From Phanerochaete sordida (taxonomy: Eukaryota; Basidiomycota; Agaricomycetes; Polyporales; Phanerochaetaceae), in NCBI GenBank assembly GCA_019973155.2, contig BPQB01000002.1:1364001-1428000 (forward strand): a stretch of DNA of 64,000 bases. Direction: 5' to 3'. The notes under the pieces were generated by a model. That model saw only the letters and a program-made list of their open reading frames with translations. It was not told the DNA's origin and made no database searches. Below, one piece after another: positions 1 through 11,278 of this stretch (positions are counted from its first letter, which is position 1; each line of letters starts with the position of its first letter). The position numbers and the translations under genes are program-made.

Positions 1-623
1 CTGCTCGACGTCATGGACGAGGGCATCCGGCGCCTGGTCGACGGGCTCAGCGAGTACACCGTCGTCGTCGTCCTCTCCGTCGTCGTCCTCGTGAGTGCCT
101 CTCTCTCTGCGCCGCACCGGCCTGCCCCGCTGACACGGCCGGGCGCCAGATCGTGTCGACGTTCATCAGCCACACGATCGCGAGCCTGCTGCTCGTGCCG
201 ATCGCGAAGCAGGTCGGCGAGAGCCTGCCGGGCAAGCCGACGAACCTGCTCATCTTCCTCACCGCGCTCATCTGCTCGACCGGCATGGGCATGCCCGTCT
301 CGGGCTTCCCGAACCAGACTGCGTGCGTCGCGCCCGCCTTTTTTCGCTGACGGCATGGGTCTGACGCGTGCTGCATCGCAGGGCGACGCAGGAGGACGAC
401 ATGGGCCAGCTGTACCTCAGCAACGTCGACTTCCTCAAGAACGGCGTGCCCGCGAGTATCATCGCGACCATGGTGAGCTCGTCCGCACGCTCGATCGTCG
501 TACTCGTTCTCATGCGGTCCTAGGTGGTTGCGACCGTAGGCTACTTGCTGATGAGGCTCGTGTAAGTCCACCCTTCGTCGTCGCATCTGCCGGGCGCTGA
601 CGGTTTCGATTTGCAGGATATAA
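1..623 (+). CDS. Low-affinity phosphate transporter, PHO87/90/91 type, C-terminal end (5' partial)
   Basis: Only the last exons lie in the window: 1-90, 150-322, 382-472, 524-561 and 617-623, with phases consistent at every join. The product is the C-terminal part of the SLC13-like (sodium/sulfate symporter superfamily) transport domain that follows an SPX domain in yeast Pho87/Pho90/Pho91. Family hallmarks visible are STFISHTIAS, a GMGMPVSGFPN stretch and SNVDFLKNGVPAS, followed by a last hydrophobic helix. Family members move phosphate across the plasma or vacuolar membrane; which membrane applies here cannot be told without the N-terminal half. The last intron (562-616, GTAAGT to TTGCAG) adds Val-Ile and a stop; if it is retained, translation stops at 563-565 instead. 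The gene converges on its minus-strand neighbour. Confidence 0.85.
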
Positions 624-955
624 CACACGAGCCGCGTGTTCTCTCCGCTTTGAGACAATTTCCAGGGTTCCATAGTAGACACGGGGGGTATTTCGTTGCG
701 CAATGCTCTATCACAAGACATTCCGCATACAGTGCTAACATGGCGAGGCCTGAAAAGCCCACATCGAGCAATATACACAAACAGTGTGATTACAGTCCAG
801 AAGATATCGTTGCAACAAGATCGTAGCAATCATGAGATGTCGTTATGAGATGTCGTAAAGTAAGATCGTGAGATGTCGTGACAGCATCGTGAAAGGGGTG
901 AGAAGCGGGGCATTTTGCAGAGACCGAAACGAAGTCCGAACGCACTGACGCGCCG
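624..955. other. Convergent intergenic spacer
   Basis: This holds the presumed 3' UTRs of the phosphate transporter and the SAM-like gene. A small tandem of GAGATGTCGT-like units occurs around 832-882. I see no gene here. Confidence 0.6.
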
Positions 956-2972
956 TCACGAGCGGCGACTGGCAGCCTTCTTCAGCATGAGCCGCAGCAC
1001 GACGGCGCAGACACCGAGGCCGACGAGCAGGACGTATGACGGCACCTCGGACATCGAGGACGGCTCGTCGGACGACGGCCGCCGCCGCTTGCGCGCGTCC
1101 TTGTCGTCGGCTATCCTTCGTGTGCGCAACGCGGCAGGTATCGCGCGCTGCACCACGGCCGGGAGGAAGGACGTCCCGTACAACAAGATTGAAGATGCCG
1201 AGAGCGGGGTCGGCGCGTCCAGGGGACCGCCGAGCCTCCCGGATACGCCGCAGTGAGAGCATGTCTCAGGGTTTGCCTGCGGAGCAGCAATGTGGGGCTG
1301 GACCTCATCAGCTGCGGGAGATTCCCGCATCTTCGTGAGCTCCGCCTCTTGAGAGGCAGCGAGCGTCTCGAGCGCGGTGTTCCGCGCCTCCACGTCGTGC
1401 AGGCGCTGCGTGAGGCCCGCGATCTGGAGGCGCGTCGCCTGCAGCTCGGCCATCAGCAGCGCGAGCGTGTCGGCGTCCTCCGCGCCGCTCTCGTCCGCGG
1501 CCTGCACGGCCTGGTCCTGCGGCGCGGGGGGCTCGACGGGAGACGCCTCCGCGGGCGACGCCGACGCGCTCGACGACGGCGCAAAGACCGCGGTGACGAC
1601 GCGCCGGTCCGACTTGCGCTTCACGGGCGTGTTGCGCGGCAGCGAGCGCGTCTTCTTGTCCGCGCCCGCGGCGAGGTCGACGACGCGTGCGCCCTCGTCC
1701 TCGGCCGCGGCGTCGACGACGCGCTTCACGGTGACGCCGGCGTCCATGTCGAACTCCTCCCAGGCGCGCGCGCCCACGGACGTCGCCTCGGCCTCCTCGA
1801 GGAGTGCCTCCACAGAGGGCTCCTCCACAGATGGCGCGGCAGGCGCGAGGGGCAGCTCGAGCGCGATCGGACCCTTCGTCGGAGACGTGGGCGACAGCAC
1901 CACCGCGTCCTCGGGCACGACTTTCTCTGCGAGCCACTTCTTCGCGTCGGCACGGCCTAGTGGCGGCAGGTCCTCGTCGTCGAGGTCGCTCGCGGAGCTG
2001 AAGCTGCCGCTGCGCTCGAAGGACTCGACGAGGCCGCGGACGCGCCCGCGCACCTTGCGGCGCTTCGCGACGCCCACGTCCTCGTCGTCCGTCGTCAGCT
2101 CCGCAGAGCTCGCAGACGAATACGAGTCGTAGAGTGGGGAGAAGGGCTGCGAGGGCAGTGCGCCGGGCTGGGGCGAGTCTTGGCCAGCGCCCCAGATGCG
2201 GCCCTTCAGCACGTTCTGGCGGAGGTTTCGTGCGGCGGCGAGCAAGGCTTCGCGCCATGAGACGTCGATACCCATACTGTAAACATGCACGCATATAATG
2301 AGCATACGTCGCGCGTTAAAGCAAGGAAATGACCTACGTTGTCATGTCCCCCTCGTTCAACCTCAGGAAGATACGACCGCTGATCTTGGTGTCCTGAATG
2401 AACTTGGCAATCGCGGGAATGATAGGCGCAGGAACGATGACCGTCTCGTCGGCATCGGCGTTCTGCGTTGGCAACGCTGAGAGCAAGTACGAGGCGAGCT
2501 GCGCAGGTGTCCAAAGCTTTGGATTGGCAGGGAGATTGCCCGCTTCAACAGGCACAAGAGGGGTAGCGTCTGACGGCAGAGTAGGCGGCAGAGTTTCCGC
2601 CCGACGGCGCACAAACCGAGGCTGCTCAGAGCGCAGGTCGTCTTCAGAGGCCTTCTTCAGGAATCTGGAGGGCACGGGGAGAGGCTGCGGAGCGCTCAGG
2701 TCAAAGTAGGACTCCTCCGTGTTGAGCGACTTGGAGGGCCTGTGATGGAGACGAGCCTCGCGCTTGCGAGTCGGACTCGTCGGCAGCGGGACATAGTGGT
2801 GCTTGCTCGCAGCAGTGTTGTGCCCAGAGGAGTTTGAACGCGTCAAGACGCCGGTCGAGGTCGTTCGGATGGCGTAGGGATGGGGGTTCGGCTTCACCGC
2901 AGGGTCCTGCTTCATGCCGCGGAAGTTGGTAGGAGAGGGGGACACACCAGGGCGTATGGCAGCCATGGCCAC
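956..2972 (-). CDS. SAM-like domain protein with C-terminal membrane anchor, function unknown
   Basis: Two exons, 2338-2972 and 956-2276, joined across a 61-nt intron (GTAGGT...TTTACAG) give 651 residues. The N-terminal 150 residues are Ser/Pro-rich. A helical segment starting LWTPAQLASYLLSAL and running to NEGDM resembles a sterile alpha motif domain and is interrupted by the intron. After the intron come GIDVSWREALLAAARNLRQN and a long acidic, Ala/Glu-rich disordered region. A coiled-coil-like stretch (AELQATRLQIAGLTQRLHDVEARN) follows. The protein ends with about 20 hydrophobic residues (VPSYVLLVGLGVCAVVLRLML) plus a basic tail, the layout of a tail-anchored membrane protein. SAM domains usually mediate protein or RNA binding; the membrane and partners are not indicated. 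The family call is moderate, the gene model good. Confidence 0.75.
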
Positions 2973-5801
2973 AGAGTACAGTATAAGTTACAGGACGCGA
3001 CGAAGCAGAGTGTGTGAGCTAATTAGACAGCTCGATCCCCGGATATCGTAATGAGTGAGGGCGAGACGCGACCCGTTGGTCTACACCAGTCGCCCACATC
3101 AGTCCCCAAGTCAAATACACCTGGATGCTAGATCTTACCGAGAGCACAAGCAGCGTCTCCTGAGCGAGAGCTGCGAGACTGATCCAGGAGGCGGGTGCGC
3201 GAATGAACGTGGGGGACAGGGACTGGTCGAGGCTGGTATGAGGGGCGTCGTCGGCGAGCGTCGCGGGCGACGACGAGCGGGTATTCTGCTCGGGGGCGAG
3301 CTGCACCGTCGAGGCGAAAGGGGAGCAGCAGACAGCGGCAGCGGGCACGCCTCGCGGAGTTCGTGACCGAGGCCTGATGGTGACATCACCGCTTTTGGCA
3401 GTCACGTTCGTTCCCGACAGGCGGGACAGGCGGGTCTCCCAGCGCACTCTGCTCGTCCCCAACGGCGCACGCATCGCCCGACGCGCCGCGCGACGGCAGG
3501 CAACGCAGGCAGGGCGCGGGGGCCGCGCCTGTGCGCACGCACCCGCGATGGGCCGCCCTTCGCTGATTCCCATTTCTGTACATCTAGGTGTGCATCCCAC
3601 GGAGCGGTGAACTCGCGCGCTGGGAGCGACACCCGCAGACCCTTCTCGAGGCCATGGACGCATGAATGGAAGCCTGCGCTTCTCTGCGCTCCTGCATCAA
3701 GCACAGCTATCGCCCGCGGTCGTCGCTTACGACACCCCGCGCCCAGAGCGGTGGGCACGGGACGGGGGCAGCGAACCTTCTCACCAGCGACACTTTAATC
3801 CGTGAGTAAACGGCGTCCGCACATGATAAGCCGCTGACCCTCCCGCCGTACCGTTTCTGTGCGCAATTGGTTTTTCTGGGTGGTGCTTGACCGCTGATTC
3901 CTGCCCGCTATGTGTGCAGATTCAGCCGTCCTGCCGCGGCGACAAGTCAGCAGGCCCGCCGTGCTCCTCGCTGGGCCTGCCCGCCTTTCCACAACGTGAC
4001 ATATTCTTCCCGTGATAGATGAAAGTGCGCTGATTCGTTCATTTGCCAGAACCTTGCGTCGTTCTTGAGGCCCTCCGTCTACAGGGCCGGCTCGAGGACG
4101 TTAATTGGATAAGCTCTAGCTTTCTCAGGCGGTGGGTACGACGGAGAGCCGATGCACAGCGCACAGCGCATTCATTGCTTCTCGCAGTGACACTTGGGGA
4201 CGAATGACCGTATGGCCGTTACATGGACGCTGATCCCGCCGTCGCTTCGCGGTCGGCGGTCGCGTATGTGGGTCGAGCCTCGGCCTAGCTCGCCACCAGG
4301 TATGTGCACCCTGGACCCTGAGTTACAAAGCGAGGCCACCGCTTACGGTGCAGTAGTTTCTAGCATAGTGGTACAGCCGCCGAAGATACCGCCTCGAGGT
4401 GCGGTCGACTGCTGCGCCTACGTCTCTCGTGAAGGGGTGACGTCTGGCTCGAGACCTTGCTCAAGCACGTCACTCACTGCGCGCATCGCAAGCACAGGCA
4501 ACGCAGTTATCGGGTAAGTGGTGCCTACTCCTTTCACGCAGAGCGGACCGCTAACCTCTTTGGGTGACGGCAGAAGGTGATCTAGCGGCATGTTCCTGCA
4601 GAAAAGGTGCTTAGGAGCGTCGACTTGGAGCGACCTCGAAAATTTTGCGGCCGCCCCAAGAGAACACGGTTGTCTCAGCTCTGGAGGCCATCGATAGCCT
4701 CGACCACGATCGAACGACCGGCGGGCACTGGATCGTCTCTCACAGCGATTGTTCTGCGCTTGCCGAGTGTAGTGCGCGCCCTGGACGGCCGGCAGGCGAT
4801 TGAGTGCAGCGAAGGTTTCGCGACGGGGCGTCCGCGGTGCAGCGCAGAGGCCCGCGCCTGCGCTGGAGCGCTTGACACGCGCGAACACTACCCATGCCAA
4901 AAATGCGGCGGCGAGTGCTCCCGCCCGGGTTCCCACTCTGCCTCGACGTTCGCGCCTTCGCGCGCGATGCAGCGTGCGGGGCCCGAGGGAGCGGCACGCG
5001 GACTGAATGGCGGGCGGTTTCAACTTCCTCTGATTAATGCCCTGGTTAAAGCGTCCAAGCGGCCCGCCATGCTCGTTTTTTTTTCTGCCTCGCCAGGTGC
5101 GGCGCGTCGGCCAGGCCAGGATCCCATCACGCCCGTCGTCCACCTGAGCACCCTGCACGCGGCCCAGCACGGCGCTCGCCCGGCCGCCGGCCCAGCACAG
5201 GCCCGGGCCCGATCTGCCAAGCCGTGCTTATCAGATAACGGCGCCCGGCGGCGGCGATCGATCTCGAGGGCGCAGGCCCCCGGAGAGGCTCCGCTCGCTC
5301 GGGCCGCCGCGGCCTAAAAAGCGCAGGCTGCCCCGCAACACCGCGGGACCGAAGCACGGCTCGATCGCGCCTCTGCCCGCAGCCGCGTCTGCTGCGCGCG
5401 CCCTGGCCCAGCGCAGCTCGAGGCCCCCGCCGCCGGCATGTCGCCTCCGTAAATGCCGGAGGGGCGCACTCGCTAGCCGCGGCGCACCGCCTGGCGATCG
5501 CCCTGTCGATCGCTGCCTCTCGAGGGCGCGGGCGACAGCGTGACCAGCGATCTGCGGGCATCCGGCACTATCCCCAAAAGAAACGTGTATATACTGGTAC
5601 AGATTGCTGCGCGAAAACATATTACACACTAGTCGACTGTATTGCGGAGAAGCAGAGGAAGGACGGGCGCAGGGCGAGACAGCTGCGCGCAATGCAAATT
5701 GGCACGGGCGGACATGAAACAGCGCGCGAGGGCACGCGCACGCCGGCCCCCCGCTGCAGCGCGATAACGGCCGCAGGGGGGGGGGGGGCACCGTGCCCCG
5801 C
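2973..5801. other. 2.8 kb gene-poor GC-rich intergenic region
   Basis: I see no ORF here with recognisable protein similarity. Open frames on both strands are short, Arg/Ala/Pro-rich and mutually overlapping, as expected from GC-rich noncoding DNA. Visible landmarks are an ATCAGATAA GATA-type motif at 5230-5238, several TGAT/GATAAG motifs near 3820, and a run of 13 G at 5776-5788 just beyond the APSES stop codon. The region must include the promoter of the SAM-like gene and the 3' UTR of the APSES gene; an unrecognised ncRNA cannot be excluded. Confidence 0.5.
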
Positions 5802-7603
5802 CTACCACGGCCGCCACGCGCGCGCCGCGGGGTCTGCGTCCGCGCGAGCCGCCGGCGCGGCGCGAGGGGGGCCAGCCGCACACGCGCTGCGGCACTCGTC
5901 GTGCGCGCCGGGCGCGGGCGTGCGCGGGCTGCTGCCCATGGCGTGCGCGCCGTCGAACGACGAGCGGCCCGAGACGGGCGTGACGAGGCGCGGCGAGAGC
6001 GGGCTGTCGAGCGAGCTCGCGCCGGGGCTGCCCGCCGTCATCGACGGGCTCGAGCGCGAGCCCGCGGAGAGCGAGAGCCGCATCGGCGGGAGCCGTCTGT
6101 GCGGGGCGACGCGGGTCAGGCGGCGGGCTGCAGAGGCGCGCGGGAGGAGGCGCACCGATGTGAGGGCTCGTCGCGCGGCCGCTGCGTGTCCATCGCCCAG
6201 TCGTCCGCGTCCGGCGTCGCGAGCCGCCGCAGGACCGCGGCCGAGTCGTCGCAGCAGCTGCGGTCGACCATCGCGGTGATCGGCGGGAGCGCGACGACGC
6301 TGCGCCGGCGGCCCGCCTGCACGTCGTCGGGGCTCTGCAGCGGCGGCAGCCGGATGTCGTGTCCGAACGCCGACGGCGCCGCGGCGTGGTGTGCGCTGAA
6401 GCCGTCGGCGGGCGACGCTCGCGGGTGCGGCTGGCTGCTCGGTGCGCTGGGGTACGGCGAGTACCGCTGCGCGTGCGCCGGCGCGAGGCGCGAGCTGCTC
6501 GCGACGGGGCTCGGCGGCGACGCGGCGGCGGGCGGGAGGTTGTACGGCATGTGCAGCTGCACGGGCGAGCCGAGGGCGTCGCTGCCTGCGCCTGCGCCGG
6601 GCGCGGGGCGCCGCCGCGGCTGGTAGGTGAACGGCGGGTCGGCGGCGCCGGCGTGGTCGGCGTGGGCGTGCGTCGCCTGCGCGGCGACGGACCAGTCGTG
6701 CACGGCCTCCTGCGGGTTCGACGGGGCGTACGTGCGGCGCGCCCTGCGGCGCCCGGTGCCGGGCTTGACGACCTGGCCGTACCCCGGCTGGTCGGGCGAG
6801 AGGCAGGTGCTGGGGAAGGTCGGCCTGCGCACGGAGGTCAGCGCGGGCACGCGGCCGCGAAGAAAATCAGCACCCACCCGAAGAGCGGTACGAGCTCGTG
6901 GCGGATGGGCCAGGCGACTCTGCGCGGGGCGTCAGCACGGGCGCGGCCAGGGCGGGGCGCGGGGCGCACCTGCGCGCGAGCCGCAGCGCGATCTCGTACG
7001 GCATCCATGTGCCCTGGATTTTGAGGTACCCGCCGCGCACGCGGCGCAGCTTCGACGCGAGGTCGGGCTGCGACTCGACCATCTTCACGATGTCCGCTGT
7101 GGGGCGTGTCAGCGCGCGCGCACGGGCGGCGGCGGCGGCGCGGGGGGCGCACCTTTCGAGTTGCCGAGCGCTGGGGGGTGCGGTCAGCGGGGCGGCGCGC
7201 GGACGGCGGGGCGCGCGGCGTACCTTTCCAGATGCCCGTCCAGAGCACGTAGCCGTCGTCCATGTCGAGCATGATCCACTGGCCGTTCAGCGGGTACTCG
7301 TAGACCGGGCTGCGCGGGTGCGGAGCGGTGAGCGGGGCGGCAGGCGCGCGGCGCGGGCTGCTTACATGTACCCCCGCGGGTCGTTGCTCGTGATGTACCG
7401 CCCCTTCGTGACGTGGTGGTCCGGGGTCGTGTACGGCCGGAAGCGCTGCCCGGTGTTGGGCGTGCTGGTGTCGGTCGAGGACATCGGTTCCTGCAGGCCG
7501 GGTGCAGCGTCAGCGGGCGCCGGCGCGGCGGCGGGCAGTGCGGGGCACGCACGAGTAGCAGCCCCGAGGACATGGTGGCGGCGCGGCTCGAGACGAACGT
7601 CAT
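5802..7603 (-). CDS. APSES-type (KilA-N-like) transcription factor
   Basis: Eight exons: 7553-7603, 7366-7490, 7224-7309, 7153-7170, 6970-7096, 6878-6919, 6156-6824 and 5802-6096, in phase throughout (470 residues). The APSES DNA-binding domain occupies roughly residues 40-160. It reads HVTKGRYITSNDP, GQWIMLDMDDGYVLWTGIWK, ADIVKMVESQP, RVRGGYLKIQGTWMPYE and ends near LVPLFGPTFPSTCLSPDQ. APSES proteins (Swi4/Mbp1, StuA, Xbp1 families) bind DNA through a winged helix and control cell-cycle or developmental genes. No ankyrin repeats follow; the rest is Ala/Pro/Ser-rich, which argues against an Mbp1/Swi6-type partner and resembles StuA/Xbp1-like forms. Exon 4 is only 18 nt and sits inside the DNA-binding domain. 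A second ATG at 7573 is an alternative start. The end of the last exon is less certain than the domain. Confidence 0.88.
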
Positions 7604-8727
7604 GGCGAGGCGAGGGAGAGCAATTAATTATGGTAGCGGGCAGCTGCGAGGGGGACGGTGTGAGGACGAGAGTGGGTGACGAAAAGGGAATGAAACGCCG
7701 CACATGGACAGGGATTGACGCGGCGCGACGGGTCGGGAACGTGGCAGTGAGGGGAGGCGGGGAAGCAGGAAGTTAGCAGCCGGCGGCGGTAGAGAGCGGG
7801 GACATGCAGAGGGCGGGGGAGGACAAGGGCGAGTGGCGAGGTGATGGGAGACGGGTGATATAAACGATCTGTGGAGGACGTCTGAGAGCTTAGCGGGCTG
7901 GGCTGACAGGGCAGCGGCCGGAAGAGGGAGGCTGCGGACATCGGGATGGGATTGTGTGGACTCCTATCTGGCTAGGACGCTTCGAGAATAGATCTGGCGG
8001 AGGAACGGTTTAGACAGTCGTTACCGCTGATACGTCCGGCGCCAAGCGAGGGCAGGGCGAGGCAAGGGCAGCGGCCGTTTGGCACCATCTCGAGGGAAAA
8101 GAAGAAGGGCGGCTCGGCTGCTCGGCTAGATCTGCGAATTAGGGGCACTGATCGCAGACGGGGCTCTGGGCGAGGACGGAGGATGTTTGAGGGTGCGCGT
8201 GCGATCGCCCGCGGGGATGGCTTGCGGTCCCGACGCGCACCGAGCGTGTCAGCGGGGAGGAGGGAGGCTCGAGGAGGCCAGGGTCTCCGGGGATGCTTGC
8301 GCTCGCTGGGGCCAACGGCGAGCGGGCCGGGCGCGGGGCACCGCAGACTCAGAGGCCTGGTTGGGTGCCCTGAGACGGTCGGCCTCGATCAATTTCTGAT
8401 GCTTCCCCGGTCGCCTCGACCGCTACGTCACGACGCGTGCGAACATCCGCGACCTCGCGCGAGACCCCGTCCACTTCGGGCACCTCCCAAGACGCCACAA
8501 TATCTCCCCATCCGGGAACAAACCCTAACCCCCGTGGCGCGGCCCTCGATCACCCCTTCGGAGCCGCGCTGCCCTTGCCCTCGCCCGCGCTCGGTACCGA
8601 TCGGCGTCTTAGCACCCCGCCCGCTCGCTCGCTCGCTCGTTCGCTCAGGCACAATCGCTTCGTTGAAATGGCGGCTGCTACATACGCTCTGCAGTCCATG
8701 CGACGCTTCGTCCTTCTTCGTCTCCTT
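7604..8727. other. 1.1 kb upstream region of the APSES gene
   Basis: This tandem spacer lies between the ODC stop and the APSES start, both on the minus strand, and would hold the APSES promoter and ODC 3' UTR. A (GCTC)n microsatellite lies at about 8620-8647. No coding sequence was recognised. Confidence 0.5.
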
Positions 8728-10342
8728 CTACGCCGGACGCCCTCGCAACAACGCCCGGACCTCCGCACCCGCCAGCCCTGTCCCAGACGTGTACACCACG
8801 TTGCTCACCTCGAACCCGTTGAACTGCGACGCCGCGCACCGCGTGTACGCCCCCATCTCCGCAAACGCCAGCCAGTCCCCCACCGCCAGCGTCCCCGGCA
8901 GCTGCGTCACAGGGCACACCACGTCGATCGAGTCGCACGTCGGCCCCCACACGCTGCTCGCGCACATGGACACAGACGACGGGACGTGGAACGACCCGTT
9001 CAGGCAGAGCACGTACGGCTGCGGCGTCTGGTGATCAAACATGATGCAGTTGAACGCCCCGTACACCCCGTCGTTGATGTAGTCTGCCAACGCCCCATGT
9101 CAGCATCCGCCATCCCGGCGCCCCTGATGGAAATCCAAAAAAAGTCACGACGTACACATCACGCTGGGCTGCTCCGGGTCCGCCTCCTCCGCCTCGGCGC
9201 CCTCCACCGCGGGCGGCGCGCGCCGGGCGATCACGTTCACCGCGATGCTGAACGCCTTCGCGACGTAGTAGCGCCCGGGCTCCGCGATGATGCGCAGGTT
9301 CTCGCGCGCCGGGAAGTGCACGTCGAGCGCGGTCCGGAGCGTCTCCGCCGCGCGCTCGAACGTCGCGTCCTCGAACCCGCCGCCGACGTCGAGCAGCGTG
9401 AAGGCGAAGCCCGCCGCCGCGCCCATGTCGAACGCGGCCCGCGCGCGCGCGACCGCGTCCGTGTACGCCCCCGTGTCGTAGCACCCGCTCCCGACGTGGA
9501 AGCTCACGCCGACGACGTCCAGGCGCAGCTCGCGCGCCTTCGCGAGCAGCGCGGGCACCGTCACGAGCGGCGCGCCGTACTTGAGGCCGAGGCGGCAGAG
9601 CGACTTGGAGTCGTCCGTGAGGATGCGCACGACGAGCTTCGCGTGCGGGTGCACGCGCGCGATCTTGTACAGCTCGTCCGTGTTGTCGAACGTCATCAGG
9701 TCGACGCCCGCCTTGGCGGATTGGCGGACAAAGCTCGTCGCCTTGCACGGGTTCGCGAAGATTACCCGCGAGGGCGCCACCCCGAGCGAGAGCACCTGCG
9801 CGATTTCTCCGTTGGAAGCACAGTCGAAGCCGGTCCCCAGCGCCGCCAGCAGACGCAGGACGTACGGGTCCGGGTTGCATTTCACAGCTGGGTAGGGTCA
9901 TGAGACGGTGGCACGGGCCCTGGGAACACAAGCACTTACCGTAGAAGGGCTCGATTTCCGGGAGCATGCGCTTCCATCTGAGATGCTGGTGGTATACGTA
10001 ACTGAGGTCCGCGACGAAAAATGCCTTCTCAGCGTCGGCTTCGCCATCAGCGGCGAGTTCAGCAGCCTTCATAACGCCATTGCGGAGGTGGGTATCGGGA
10101 TGACCGTGGTGCAAAGGGGGCAACCCCGGAACACCGGTGAACCCGTCGCGGGCATCAGGGATCGATGCAGTGTCTTGGATAGATGGAGCATTTTGGGAAG
10201 AGAGGATACGGTCAACGAGGCTGTTGGTCGTTTTGTTGTTGAAAGAAATGGAGAGGGTGGTGGAAGCGTTGGGAGAGCAAGACACTACTTCAGAGTCAAA
10301 GCTGATGGGGCGGGGCGCCGCGAGGATCTGGATCGAAGACAT
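8728..10342 (-). CDS. SPE1: Ornithine decarboxylase (EC 4.1.1.17)
   Basis: Exons 9940-10342, 9156-9887 and 8728-9083 give 496 residues. The enzyme decarboxylates ornithine to putrescine, the entry step of polyamine synthesis, in the cytosol as a PLP-dependent homodimer. The first junction rebuilds the PLP-lysine motif FYAVKCNPD, split by a 52-nt intron. Other family signatures are GFDCAS, FHVGSGC, LDVGGGF, EPGRYYV, YYINDGVYG and WGPTCDSID with the active-site cysteine. The N-terminal 60-70 residues before the barrel are variable and Ser/Asn-rich, as is common in fungal ODCs, where this part contributes to antizyme-driven turnover. About 0.9 kb of upstream DNA separates the start from the PTPA stop. 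Identification is secure. Confidence 0.97.
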
Positions 10343-11278
10343 GGTTTCTTCTTGAGGCTGTTCCTGGCGGGGATCCGTCTCGAAATCTAGTTCAGGGCTG
10401 TCAATCGTGGAAGTCGATGGCGGCGTCGATGGCGACTTGTCGTTTTGGTAGTAGCACGACCGAGAAAACTGGGGGCGAGTCGTTGTTGCGTACTTCGGTG
10501 TAAACCCGGATTACCGCGCCTACCGCCGCGGTCTGTGCACCGGGCGGGATAGGTGTCGGTAACGTGAGGGTTTCTTCAGGCGGGTGTGGTTTCCTCGCTC
10601 CCTGTGCAGCGAGGAAAAGGCTTTAAGGGCGAGGGGGTTGGGTACGGAGTAGAAATGTGGGTGGGTGGCGTTGAAGCCGAAGAAAGTTGAGATCTATATA
10701 CGACGGGGCTTGTTGAAGGCCTGTCAAGGGGGTTCGCCTGCAATACGTGAGCACAGCAACGCGAGGACATAATCGGGGGTCGCGTACCACGAACGGATGA
10801 CCACCTGGACGAAATCGCGACCATCGTGAGCGACAGACGTCGTCGTCATCAGGACAAAAGACGCACTCTCGGGTCAACAGACGTAAGTCGCTGTTCCTAG
10901 CTTGGTCAGAAATGTTGCCAGCGTTGGCTCTGCTGTCGGACTGAGGGGTTCGACGGCAGAGTAAGATGTACGGAGGGGTGAGCAAGAGGCCCTAGACGAT
11001 GTGCAGAGAGAGTCCAACGGGCCGATGGAAATTTTGGGTTTGGGTATATCGATGCGGCACTGCCACGTGAGCGCGACTTATGTCATGGGCGCCTACGGAG
11101 CCTGGGCCCCGCCGCCCGCCTTGCTGCAGGCTGCGCCCACCGCCCTCTCCACAGCAGCAGGCACAGCAGCTGGAAGCACCTCGAAATGTACAGAGCACGG
11201 TGTGCCGCGACGATAGAATACACGTTGTTCCGAGCCTCTCCATCCGAATGAACCCCTCGCCTTCATCTCCGCGCCGCC
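10343..11278. other. Upstream region of the ODC gene / PTPA 3' flank
   Basis: A 936 bp tandem spacer between two minus-strand genes. It should carry the ODC promoter and 5' leader. Several short upstream ATGs exist on the minus strand, but I cannot tell which lie in the transcript. No gene was recognised. Confidence 0.5.

Noticed and set aside
3019..5561. Several long open frames on both strands
   Set aside because: They overlap in multiple frames, are Arg/Ala/Pro-rich and contain no recognisable domain or splice structure; high GC content explains them.
5776..5788. Run of 13 G as a possible programmed slippage site
   Set aside because: It lies beyond the APSES stop codon on the minus strand, so it would not affect the predicted protein.
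10935..10960. Possible tRNA B-box-like motif (GGTTCGACGG)
   Set aside because: The last invariant base does not fit and no A-box or cloverleaf could be drawn around it.
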